Positions 10,098 through 22,201 of a DNA stretch of 64,000 bases are shown here, one piece after another; the first letter of the stretch is position 1, and each line of letters begins with the position of its first letter. This DNA is from Hippasteria phrygiana. Its lineage: Eukaryota; Echinodermata; Asteroidea; Valvatida; Goniasteridae. The notes below the pieces were generated by a model. The model did not search any database. It saw only the letters and a program-made list of their open reading frames with translations, and was not told the origin of the DNA. The DNA lies in contig JAZGUH010000103.1 in NCBI GenBank assembly GCA_037893225.1, forward strand, positions 5,952,001 to 6,016,000. The letters are read 5' to 3'. The translations under genes were made by a program, and so were the position numbers.

Positions 10098-12705
10098 GTT
10101 TTTCCAACTGATTGTTCTGCATTCCGCATAACTGCACACGCTATACAATGGACTAACCGAGACCCCCACCACGCAACTTGGGCCCCAAATGACTGCGTTT
10201 TTCGACCTGTTGTTGAACGAAATTGCGCACAATTATGATACTGTTGGAAAGCGTGACTCCTCAGCAACATCCAGACTAATCTTCAGCTCCACAGACCAAC
10301 GTTCAGCCGAATGATGGCCGAGATAAGCGAGTAAGTTTTTCCAAATGATTTTTCTGCATTCCCGCATAACTGCAGACGCTATGCAATGGCTAGCCAAGAC
10401 CCCCACCACGCAACTTGGGCCCCAAATGACTGCGTTTTTCGACCTGATGTTGAACGAAATTGCGCACAATCTTTATACTGTTGAAAAGAGTGACTCCTCA
10501 GCAACATCCAGACAAATCCCCAGCTCCTCAGACCCACGTTCAGCCGAATGATGGCCGAGATAAGCGAGTAAGTTTTTCCAACTGATTGTTCTGCATTCCG
10601 CATAACTGCACACGCTATACAATGGACTAGCCGAGACCCCCACCACGCAACTTGGGCCCCAAATGACTGCGTTTTTCGACCTGTTGTTGAACGAAATTGC
10701 GCACAATTATGATACTGTTGGAAAGCGTGACTCCTCAGCAACATCCAGACTAATCTTCAGCTCCACAGACCAACGTTCAGCCGAATGATGGCCGAGATAA
10801 GCGAGTAAGTTTTTCCAAATGATTTTTCTGCATTCCCGCATAACTGCAGACGCTATGCAATGGCTAGCCAAGACCCCCACCACGCAACTTGGGCCCCAAA
10901 TGACTGTGTTTTTCGACCTGATGTTGAACGAAATTGCGCACAATCTTTATACTGTTGAAAAGAGTGACTCCTCAGCAACATCCAGACAAATCCCCAGCTC
11001 CTCAGACCCACGTTCAGCCGAATGATGGCCGAGATAAGCGAGTAAGTTTTTCCAACTGATTGTTCTGCATTCCGCATAACTGCACACGCTATACAATGGA
11101 CTAGCCGAGACCCCCACCACGCAACTTGGGCCCCAAATGACTGCGTTTTTCGACCTGTTGTTGAACGAAATTGCGCACAATTATGATACTGTTGGAAAGC
11201 GTGACTCCTCAGCAACATCCAGACTAATCTTCAGCTCCACAGACCCACGTTCAGCCGAATGATGGCCGAGATAAGCGAGTAAGGTTTTCCAAATGATTTT
11301 TCTGCATTCCCGCATAACTGCACACGCTATGCAATGGCTAGCCAAGACCCCCCACCACGCAACTTCGGCCTCAAATGACTGCGTTTTTCGACCTGATGTT
11401 GAACGAAATTGCGCACAATCTTGATACTGTTGAAAAGAGTGACTCCTCAGCAACATCCAGACCAATCGTCAGCTCCTCAGACCCACGTTCAGCCGAATGA
11501 TGGCCGAGATAAGCGAGTAAGTTTTTCCAACTGATTGTTCTGCATTCCGCATAACTGCACACGCTATACAATGGACTAACCGAGACCCCCACCACGCAAC
11601 TTGGGCCCCAAATGACTGCGTTTTTCGACCTGTTGTTGAACGAAATTGCGCACAATTATGATACTGTTGGAAAGCGTGACTCCTCAGCAACATCCAGACT
11701 AATCTTCAGCTCCACAGACCAACGTTCAGCCGAATGATGGCCGAGATAAGCGAGTAAGTTTTTCCAAATGATTTTTCTGCATTCCCGCATAACTGCAGAC
11801 GCTATGCAATGGCTAGCCAAGACCCCCACCACGCAACTTGGGCCCCAAATGACTGCGTTTTTCGACCTGATGTTGAACGAAATTGCGCACAATCTTTATA
11901 CTGTTGAAAAGAGTGACTCCTCAGCAACATCCAGACAAATCCCCAGCTCCTCAGACCCACGTTCAGCCGAATGATGGCCGAGATAAGCGAGTAAGTTTTT
12001 CCAACTGATTGTTCTGCATTCCGCATAACTGCACACGCTATACAATGGACTAGCCGAGACCCCCACCACGCAACTTGGGCCCCAAATGACTGCGTTTTTC
12101 GACCTGTTGTTGAACGAAATTGCGCACAATTATGATACTGTTGGAAAGCGTGACTCCTCAGCAACATCCAGACTAATCTTCAGCTCCACAGACCAACGTT
12201 CAGCCGAATGATGGCCGAGATAAGCGAGTAAGTTTTTCCAAATGATTTTTCTGCATTCCCGCATAACTGCAGACGCTATGCAATGGCTAGCTAAGACCCC
12301 CACCACGCAACTTGGGCCCCAAATGACTGTGTTTTTCGACCCGATGTTGAACGAAATTGCGCACAATCTTTATACTGTTGAAAAGAGTGACTCCTCAGCA
12401 ACATCCAGACAAATCCCCAGCTCCTCAGACCCACGTTCAGCCGAATGATGGCCGAGATAAGCGAGTAAGTTTTTCCAACTGATTGTTCTGCATTCCGCAT
12501 AACTGCACACGCTATACAATGGACTAGCCGAGACCCCCACCACGCAACTTGGGCCCCAAATGACTGCGTTTTTCGACCTGTTGTTGAACGAAATTGCGCA
12601 CAATTATGATACTGTTGGAAAGCGTGACTCCTCAGCAACATCCAGACTAATCTTCAGCTCCACAGACCCACGTTCAGCCGAATGATGGCCGAGATAAGCG
12701 AGTAA

Positions 12706-12943
12706 GGTTTTCCAAATGATTTTTCTGCATTCCCGCATAACTGCACACGCTATGCAATGGCTAGCCAAGACCCCCCACCACGCAACTTCGGCCTCAAATG
12801 ACTGCGTTTTTCTACCTGATGTTGAACGAAATTGCGCACATTCTTTATACTGTTGAAAAGAGTGACTCCTCAGCAACATCCAGACAAATCCCCAGCTCCT
12901 CAGACCCACGTTCAGCCGAATGATGGCCGAGATAAGCGAGTAA
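12706..12943 (+). repeat. Chimeric monomer: C left, D right
   Basis: It begins as C (ggttttcc, six Cs, cttcggcctc) and continues as D (ctacctgatg, cacattcttt, acaaatcccc). The switch lies between cttcggcctc and tttttctacc, within about 25 bp. Copied at 18402-18639. Confidence 0.9.
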
Positions 12944-15791
12944 GTTTTTCCAACTGATTGTTCTGCATTCCGCATAACTGCGCACGCTATACAATGGACT
13001 AACCGAGACCCCCACCACACAACTTGGGCACCAAATGACTGCGTTTTTCGACCTGTTGTTGAACGAAATTGCGCACAATTATGATACTGTTGTAAAGCGT
13101 GACTCCTCAGCAACATCCAGACTAATCTTCAGCTCCACAGACCAACGTTCAGCCGAATGATGGCCGAGATAAGCGAGTAAGTTTTTTCCAAATGATTTTT
13201 CTGCATTCCCGCATAACTGCACACGCTATGCAATGGCTAGCCAAGACCCCCACCACGCAACTTGGGCCCCAAATGACTGCGTTTTTCTACCTGATGTTGA
13301 ACGAAATTGCGCACAATTATGATACTGTTGGAAAGCGTGACTCCTCAGCAACATCCAGACTAATCTTCAGCTCCACAGACGCACGTTCAGCCGAATGATG
13401 GCCGAGATAAGCGAGTAAGGTTTTCCAAATGATTTTTCTGCATTCCCGCATAACTGCACACGCTATGCAATGGCTAGCCAAGACCCCCCACCACGCAACT
13501 TCGGCCTCAAATGACTGCGTTTTTCGACCTGATGTTGATCGAAATTGCGCACAATCTTGATACTGTTGAAAAGAGTGACTCCTCAGCAACATCCAGACCA
13601 ATCGTCAGCTCCTCAGACCCACGTTCAGCCGAATGATGGCCGAGATAAGCGAGTAAGTTTTTCCAACTGATTGTTCTGCATTCCGCATAACTGCACACGC
13701 TATACAATGGACTAACCGAGACCCCCACCACGCAAATTGGGCCCCAAATGACTGCGTTTTTCGACCTGTTGTTGAACGAAATTGCGCACAATTATGATAC
13801 TGTTGGAAAGCGTGACTCCTCAGCAACATCCAGACTAATCTTCAGCTCCACAGACCCACGTTCAGCCGAATGATGGCCGAGATAAGCGAGTAAGGTTTTC
13901 CAAATGATTTTTCTGCATTCCCGCATAACTGCACACGCTATGCAATGGCTAGCCAAGACCCCCCACCACGCAACTTCGGCCTCAAATGACTGCGTTTTTC
14001 GACCTGATGTTGAACGAAATTGCGCACAATCTTGATACTGTTGAAAAGAGTGACTCCTCAGCAACATCCAGACCAATCGTCAGCTCCTCAGACCCACGTT
14101 CAGCCGAATGATGGCCGAGATAAGCGAGTAAGTTTTTCCAACTGATTGTTCTGCATTCCGCATAACTGCACACGCTATACAATGGACTAACCGAGACCCC
14201 CACCACGCAACTTGGGCCCCAAATGACTGCGTTTTTCGACCTGTTGTTGAACGAAATTGCGCACAATTATGATACTGTTGGAAAGCGTGACTCCTCAGCA
14301 ACATCCAGACTAATCTTCAGCTCCACAGACCCACGTTCAGCCGAATGATGGCCGAGATAAGCGAGTAAGGTTTTCCAAATGATTTTTCTGCATTCCCGCA
14401 TAACTGCACACGCTATGCAATGGCTAGCCAAGACCCCCCACCACGCAACTTCGGCCTCAAATGACTGCGTTTTTCGACCTGATGTTGAACGAAATTGCGC
14501 ACAATCTTGATACTGTTGAAAAGAGTGACTCCTCAGCAACATCCAGACCAATCGTCAGCTCCTCAGACCCACGTTCAGCCGAATGATGGCCGAGATAAGC
14601 GAGTAAGTTTTTCCAACTGATTGTTCTGCATTCCGCATAACTGCACACGCTATACAATGGACTAGCCGAGACCCCCACCACGCAACTTGGGCCCCAAATG
14701 ACTGCGTTTTTCGACCTGTTGTTGAACGAAATTGCGCACAATTATGATACTGTTGGAAAGCGTGACTCCTCAGCAACATCCAGACTAATCTTCAGCTCCA
14801 CAGACCAACGTTCAGCCGAATGATGGCCGAGATAAGCGAGTAAGTTTTTCCAAATGATTTTTCTGCATTCCCGCATAACTGCAGACGCTATGCAATGGCT
14901 AGCCAAGACCCCCACCACGCAACTTGGGCCCCAAATGACTGTGTTTTTCGACCTGATGTTGAACGAAATTGCGCACAATCTTTATACTGTTGAAAAGAGT
15001 GACTCCTCAGCAACATCCAGACAAATCCCCAGCTCCTCAGACCCACGTTCAGCCGAATGATGGCCGAGATAAGCGAGTAAGTTTTTCCAACTGATTGTTC
15101 TGCATTCCGCATAACTGCACACGCTATACAATGGACTAGCCGAGACCCCCACCACGCAACTTGGGCCCCAAATGACTGCGTTTTTCGACCTGTTGTTGAA
15201 CGAAATTGCGCACAATTATGATACTGTTGGAAAGCGTGACTCCTCAGCAACATCCAGACTAATCTTCAGCTCCACAGACCAACGTTCAGCCGAATGATGG
15301 CCGAGATAAGCGAGTAAGTTTTTCCAAATGATTTTTCTGCATTCCCGCATAACTGCAGACGCTATGCAATGGCTAGCCAAGACCCCCACCACGCAACTTG
15401 GGCCCCAAATGACTGTGTTTTTCGACCCGATGTTGAACGAAATTGCGCACAATCTTTATACTGTTGAAAAGAGTGACTCCTCAGCAACATCCAGACAAAT
15501 CCCCAGCTCCTCAGACCCACGTTCAGCCGAATGATGGCCGAGATAAGCGAGTAAGTTTTTCCAACTGATTGTTCTGCATTCCGCATAACTGCACACGCTA
15601 TACAATGGACTAGCCGAGACCCCCACCACGCAACTTGGGCCCCAAATGACTGCGTTTTTCGACCTGTTGTTGAACGAAATTGCGCACAATTATGATACTG
15701 TTGGAAAGCGTGACTCCTCAGCAACATCCAGACTAATCTTCAGCTCCACAGACCCACGTTCAGCCGAATGATGGCCGAGATAAGCGAGTAA

Positions 15792-16028
15792 GGTTTTCCA
15801 AATGATTTTTCTGCATTCCCGCATAACTGCACACGCTATGCAATGGCTAGCCAAGACCCCCACCACGCAACTTGGGCCCCAAATGACTGCGTTTTTCTAC
15901 CTGATGTTGAACGAAATTGCGCACAATTATGATACTGTTGGAAAGCGTGACTCCTCAGCAACATCCAGACTAATCTTCAGCTCCACAGACGCACGTTCAG
16001 CCGAATGATGGCCGAGATAAGCGAGTAA
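15792..16028 (+). repeat. Reference monomer type E (237 bp)
   Basis: It has a D-like middle (ctacctgatg) but an A-like right part (aattatgat, gttggaaagcg, actaatcttc) and its own ending, cagacgcacg. Other copies start at 1331 (ending cagaccaacg), 2267, 13181 and 18877. It is found only in the left third of the window. Confidence 0.9.
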
Positions 16029-18401
16029 GGTTTTCCAAATGATTTTTCTGCATTCCCGCATAACTGCACACGCTATGCAATGGCTAGCCAAGACCCCCCA
16101 CCACGCAACTTCGGCCTCAAATGACTGCGTTTTTCGACCTGATGTTGATCGAAATTGCGCACAATCTTGATACTGTTGAAAAGAGTGACTCCTCAGCAAC
16201 ATCCAGACCAATCGTCAGCTCCTCAGACCCACGTTCAGCCGAATGATGGCCGAGATAAGCGAGTAAGTTTTTCCAACTGATTGTTCTGCATTCCGCATAA
16301 CTGCACACGCTATACAATGGACTAACCGAGACCCCCACCACGCAAATTGGGCCCCAAATGACTGCGTTTTTCGACCTGTTGTTGAACGAAATTGCGCACA
16401 ATTATGATACTGTTGGAAAGCGTGACTCCTCAGCAACATCCAGACTAATCTTCAGCTCCACAGACCCACGTTCAGCCGAATGATGGCCGAGATAAGCGAG
16501 TAAGGTTTTCCAAATGATTTTTCTGCATTCCCGCATAACTGCACACGCTATGCAATGGCTAGCCAAGACCCCCCACCACGCAACTTCGGCCTCAAATGAC
16601 TGCGTTTTTCGACCTGATGTTGAACGAAATTGCGCACAATCTTGATACTGTTGAAAAGAGTGACTCCTCAGCAACATCCAGACCAATCGTCAGCTCCTCA
16701 GACCCACGTTCAGCCGAATGATGGCCGAGATAAGCGAGTAAGTTTTTCCAACTGATTGTTCTGCATTCCGCATAACTGCACACGCTATACAATGGACTAA
16801 CCGAGACCCCCACCACGCAACTTGGGCCCCAAATGACTGCGTTTTTCGACCTGTTGTTGAACGAAATTGCGCACAATTATGATACTGTTGGAAAGCGTGA
16901 CTCCTCAGCAACATCCAGACTAATCTTCAGCTCCACAGACCCACGTTCAGCCGAATGATGGCCGAGATAAGCGAGTAAGGTTTTCCAAATGATTTTTCTG
17001 CATTCCCGCATAACTGCACACGCTATGCAATGGCTAGCCAAGACCCCCCACCACGCAACTTCGGCCTCAAATGACTGCGTTTTTCGACCTGATGTTGAAC
17101 GAAATTGCGCACAATCTTGATACTGTTGAAAAGAGTGACTCCTCAGCAACATCCAGACCAATCGTCAGCTCCTCAGACCCACGTTCAGCCGAATGATGGC
17201 CGAGATAAGCGAGTAAGTTTTTCCAACTGATTGTTCTGCATTCCGCATAACTGCACACGCTATACAATGGACTAACCGAGACCCCCACCACGCAACTTGG
17301 GCCCCAAATGACTGCGTTTTTCGACCTGTTGTTGAACGAAATTGCGCACAATTATGATACTGTTGGAAAGCGTGACTCCTCAGCAACATCCAGACTAATC
17401 TTCAGCTCCACAGACCAACGTTCAGCCGAATGATGGCCGAGATAAGCGAGTAAGTTTTTCCAAATGATTTTTCTGCATTCCCGCATAACTGCAGACGCTA
17501 TGCAATGGCTAGCCAAGACCCCCACCACGCAACTTGGGCCCCAAATGACTGCGTTTTTCGACCTGATGTTGAACGAAATTGCGCACAATCTTTATACTGT
17601 TGAAAAGAGTGACTCCTCAGCAACATCCAGACAAATCCCCAGCTCCTCAGACCCACGTTCAGCCGAATGATGGCCGAGATAAGCGAGTAAGTTTTTCCAA
17701 CTGATTGTTCTGCATTCCGCATAACTGCACACGCTATACAATGGACTAGCCGAGACCCCCACCACGCAACTTGGGCCCCAAATGACTGCGTTTTTCGACC
17801 TGTTGTTGAACGAAATTGCGCACAATTATGATACTGTTGGAAAGCGTGACTCCTCAGCAACATCCAGACTAATCTTCAGCTCCACAGACCAACGTTCAGC
17901 CGAATGATGGCCGAGATAAGCGAGTAAGTTTTTCCAAATGATTTTTCTGCATTCCCGCATAACTGCAGACGCTATGCAATGGCTAGCCAAGACCCCCACC
18001 ACGCAACTTGGGCCCCAAATGACTGTGTTTTTCGACCTGATGTTGAACGAAATTGCGCACAATCTTTATACTGTTGAAAAGAGTGACTCCTCAGCAACAT
18101 CCAGACAAATCCACAGCTCCTCAGACCCACGTTCAGCCGAATGATGGCCGAGATAAGCGAGTAAGTTTTTCCAACTGATTGTTCTGCATTCCGCATAACT
18201 GCACACGCTATACAATGGACTAGCCGAGACCCCCACCACGCAACTTGGGCCCCAAATGACTGCGTTTTTCGACCTGTTGTTGAACGAAATTGCGCACAAT
18301 TATGATACTGTTGGAAAGCGTGACTCCTCAGCAACATCCAGACTAATCTTCAGCTCCACAGACCCACGTTCAGCCGAATGATGGCCGAGATAAGCGAGTA
18401 A

Positions 18402-18639
18402 GGTTTTCCAAATGGTTTTTCTGCATTCCCGCATAACTGCACACGCTATGCAATGGCTAGCCAAGACCCCCCACCACGCAACTTCGGCCTCAAATGACTG
18501 CGTTTTTCTACCTGATGTTGAACGAAATTGCGCACATTCTTTATACTGTTGAAAAGAGTGACTCCTCAGCAACATCCAGACAAATCCCCAGCTCCTCAGA
18601 CCAACGTTCAGCCGAATGATGGCCGAGATAAGCGAGTAA
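18402..18639 (+). repeat. Chimeric monomer: C left, D right (second copy)
   Basis: Matches 12706-12943 at 5696 bp, with private aatggttttt for aatgattttt near 18413. Confidence 0.9.
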
Positions 18640-20538
18640 GTTTTTCCAACTGATTGTTCTGCATTCCGCATAACTGCACACGCTATACAATGGACTAACC
18701 GAGACCCCCACCACGCAACTTGGGCACCAAATGACTGCGTTTTTCGACCTGTTGTTGAACGAAATTGCGCACAATTATGATACTGTTGTAAAGCGTGACT
18801 CCTCAGCAACATCCAGACTAATCTTCAGCTCCACAGACCAACGTTCAGCCGAATGATGGCCGAGATAAGCGAGTAAGTTTTTTCCAAATGATTTTTCTGC
18901 ATTCCCGCATAACTGCACACGCTATGCAATGGCTAGCCAAGACCCCCACCACGCAACTTGGGCCCCAAATGACTGCGTTTTTCTACCTGATGTTGAACGA
19001 AATTGCGCACAATTATGATACTGTTGGAAAGCGTGACTCCTCAGCAACATCCAGACTAATCTTCAGCTCCACAGACGCACGTTCAGCCGAATGATGGCCG
19101 AGATAAGCGAGTAAGGTTTTCCAAATGATTTTTCTGCATTCCCGCATAACTGCACACGCTATGCAATGGCTAGCCAAGACCCCCCACCACGCAACTTCGG
19201 CCTCAAATGACTGCGTTTTTCGACCTGATGTTGAACGAAATTGCGCACAATCTTGATACTGTTGAAAAGAGTGACTCCTCAGCAACATCCAGACCAATCG
19301 TCAGCTCCTCAGACCCACGTTCAGCCGAATGATGGCCGAGATAACCGAGTAAGTTTTTCCAACTGATTGTTCTGCATTCCGCATAACTGCACACGCTATA
19401 CAATGGACTAACCGAGACCCCCACCACGCAAATTGGGCCCCAAATGACTGCGTTTTTCGACCTGTTGTTGAACGAAATTGCGCACAATTATGATACTGTT
19501 GGAAAGCGTGACTCCTCAGCAACATCCAGACTAATCTTCAGCTCCACAGACCCACGTTCAGCCGAATGATGGCCGAGATAAGCGAGTAAGGTTTTCCAAA
19601 TGATTTTTCTGCATTCCCGCATAACTGCACACGCTATGCAATGGCTAGCCAAGACCCCCCACCACGCAACTTCGGCCTCAAATGACTGCGTTTTTCGACC
19701 TGATGTTGAACGAAATTGCGCACAATCTTGATACTGTTGAAAAGAGTGACTCCTCAGCAACATCCAGACCAATCGTCAGCTCCTCAGACCCACGTTCAGC
19801 CGAATGATGGCCGAGATAAGCGAGTAAGTTTTTCCAACTGATTGTTCTGCATTCCGCATAACTGCACACGCTATACAATGGACTAACCGAGACCCCCACC
19901 ACGCAACTTGGGCCCCAAATGACTGCGTTTTTCGACCTGTTGTTGAACGAAATTGGGCACAATTATGATACTGTTGGAAAGCGTGACTCCTCAGCAACAT
20001 CCAGACTAATCTTCAGCTCCACAGACCAACGTTCAGCCGAATGATGGCCGAGATAAGCGAGTAAGTTTTTCCAAATGATTTTTCTGCATTCCCGCGTAAC
20101 TGCAGACGCTATGCAATGGCTAGCCAAGACCCCCACCACGCAACTTGGGCCCCAAATGTCTGTGTTTTTCGACCTGATGTTGAACGAAATTGCGCACAAT
20201 CTTTATACTGTTGAAAAGAGTGACTCCTCAGCAACATCCAGACAAATCCCCAGCTCCTCAGACCCACGTTCAGCCGAATGATGGCCGAGATAAGCGAGTA
20301 AGTTTTTCCAACTGATTGTTCTGCATTCCGCATAACTGCACACGCTATACAATGGACTAGCCGAGACCCCCACCACGCAACTTGGGCCCCAAATGACTGC
20401 GTTTTTCGACCTGTTGTTGAACGAAATTGCGCACAATTATGATACTGTTGGAAAGCGTGACTCCTCAGCAACATCCAGACTAATCTTCAGCTCCACAGAC
20501 CCACGTTCAGCCGAATGATGGCCGAGATAAGCGAGTAA

Positions 20539-20775
20539 GGTTTTCCAAATGATTTTTCTGCATTCCCGCATAACTGCACACGCTATGCAATGGCTAGCCA
20601 AGACCCCCACCACGCAACTTGGGCCCCAAATGACTGCGTTTTTCTACCTGATGTTGAACGAAATTGCGCACAATCTTGATACTGTTGAAAAGAGTGACTC
20701 CTCAGCAACATCCAGACCAATCGTCAGCTCCTCAGACCCACGTTCAGCCGAATGATGGCCGAGATAAGCGAGTAA
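20539..20775 (+). repeat. Chimeric monomer: E/D left, C right
   Basis: ctacctgatg and cttgggcccc on the left, then aatcttgat and accaatcgtc on the right. The switch lies between ctacctgatg and gcgcacaatcttg, inside the conserved aacgaaattgcgcaca block. Confidence 0.88.
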
Positions 20776-21963
20776 GTTTTTTCAACTGATTGTTCTGCAT
20801 TCCGCATAACTGCACACGCTATACAATGGACTAACCGAGACCCCCACCACGCAACTTGGGCCCCAAATGACTGCGTTTTTCGACCTGTTGTTGAACGAAA
20901 TTGCGCACAATTATGATACTGTTGTAAAGCGTTACTCCTCAGCAACATCCAGACTAATCTTCAGCTCCACAGACCAACGTTCAGCCGAATGATGGCCGAG
21001 ATAAGCGAGTAAGTTTTTTCCAAATGATTTTTCTGCATTCCCGCATAACTGCACACGCTATGCAATGGCTAGCCAAGACCCCCACCACGCAACTTGGGCC
21101 CCAAATGACTGCGTTTTTCGACCTGATGTTGAACGAAATTGCGCACATTCTTTATACTGTTGAAAAGAGTGACTCCTCAGCAACATCCAGACAAATCCCC
21201 AGCTCCTCAGACCCACGTTCAGCCGAATGATGGCCGAGATAAGCGAGTAAGGTTTTCCAAATGATTTTTCTGCATTCCCGCATAACTGCACACGCTATGC
21301 AATGGCTAGCCAAGACCCCCCACCACGCAACTTCGGCCTCAAATGACTGCGTTTTTCGACCTGATGTTGAACGAAATTGCGCACAATCTTGATACTGTTG
21401 AAAAGAGTGACTCCTCAGCAACATCCAGACCAATCGTCAGCTCCTCAGACCCACGTTCAGCCGAATGATGGCCGAGATAAGCGAGTAAGTTTTTTCAACT
21501 GATTGTTCTGCATTCCGCATAACTGCACACGCTATACAATGGACTAACCGAGACCCCCACCACGCAACTTGGGCCCCAAATGACTGCGTTTTTCGACCTG
21601 TTGTTGAACGAAATTGCGCACAATTATGATACTGTTGTAAAGCGTGACTCCTCAGCAACATCCAGACTAATCTTCAGCTCCACAGACCAACGTTCAGCCG
21701 AATGATGGCCGAGATAAGCGAGTAAGTTTTTTCCAAATGATTTTTCTGCATTCCCGCATAACTGCACACGCTATGCAATGGCTAGCCAAGACCCCCACCA
21801 CGCAACTTGGGCCCCAAATGACTGCGTTTTTCTACCTGATGTTGAACGAAATTGCGCACATTCTTTATACTGTTGAAAAGAGTGACTCCTCAGCAACATC
21901 CAGACAAATCCCCAGCTCCTCAGACCCACGTTCAGCCGAATGATGGCCGAGATAAGCGAGTAA

Positions 21964-22201
21964 GTTTTTCCAACTGATTGTTCTGCATTCCCGCATAACT
22001 GCACACGCTATGCAATGGCTAGCCAAGACCCCCCACCACGCAACTTCGGCCTCAAATGACTGCGTTTTTCGACCTGATGTTGAACGAAATTGCGCACAAT
22101 CTTGATACTGTTGAAAAGAGTGACTCCTCAGCAACATCCAGACCAATCGTCAGCTCCTCAGACCCACGTTCAGCCGAATGATGGCCGAGATAAGCGAGTA
22201 A
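21964..22201 (+). repeat. Chimeric monomer: A first ~26 bases, then C
   Basis: gtttttccaactgattg is A-like, but attcccgcat, tatgcaatgg, six Cs and cttcggcctc are C-like, so the switch is between gttctgcatt and cccgcat. The same chimera lies at 29323, 33580, 35242 and 38328. Confidence 0.9.

Larger units (their letters stand above)
8437..12705 (+). repeat. Six-monomer higher-order unit C-A1-Bc-A2-Bt-A2, three tandem copies of 1423 bp
   Basis: Units 8437-9859, 9860-11282 and 11283-12705 are each exactly 1423 bp with the same monomer order. Differences seen are gcttttcc versus ggttttcc at the first C, and ggctagctaag plus cgacccgatg in the Bt of the third copy. Each unit is three dimers of a non-A monomer followed by an A monomer. 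This is the cleanest higher-order repeat in the window. Confidence 0.95.
12706..20538 (+). repeat. C/A1 and B/A2 dimer zone with 11- and 24-monomer duplications
   Basis: The zone is 33 monomers long. Segment 13419-14606 matches 16029-17216 at an offset of 2610 bp, sharing gttgatcgaaatt and cgcaaattggg. Segment 12706-14368 matches 18402-20064 at an offset of 5696 bp, sharing the C/D chimera, gggcaccaaatg and gttgtaaag. Segment 11995-12705 matches 15081-15791 at 3086 bp, sharing cgacccgatg. The offsets correspond to 11, 24 and 13 monomers. These overlapping long offsets indicate several rounds of segmental duplication rather than one repeating unit. Confidence 0.88.
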
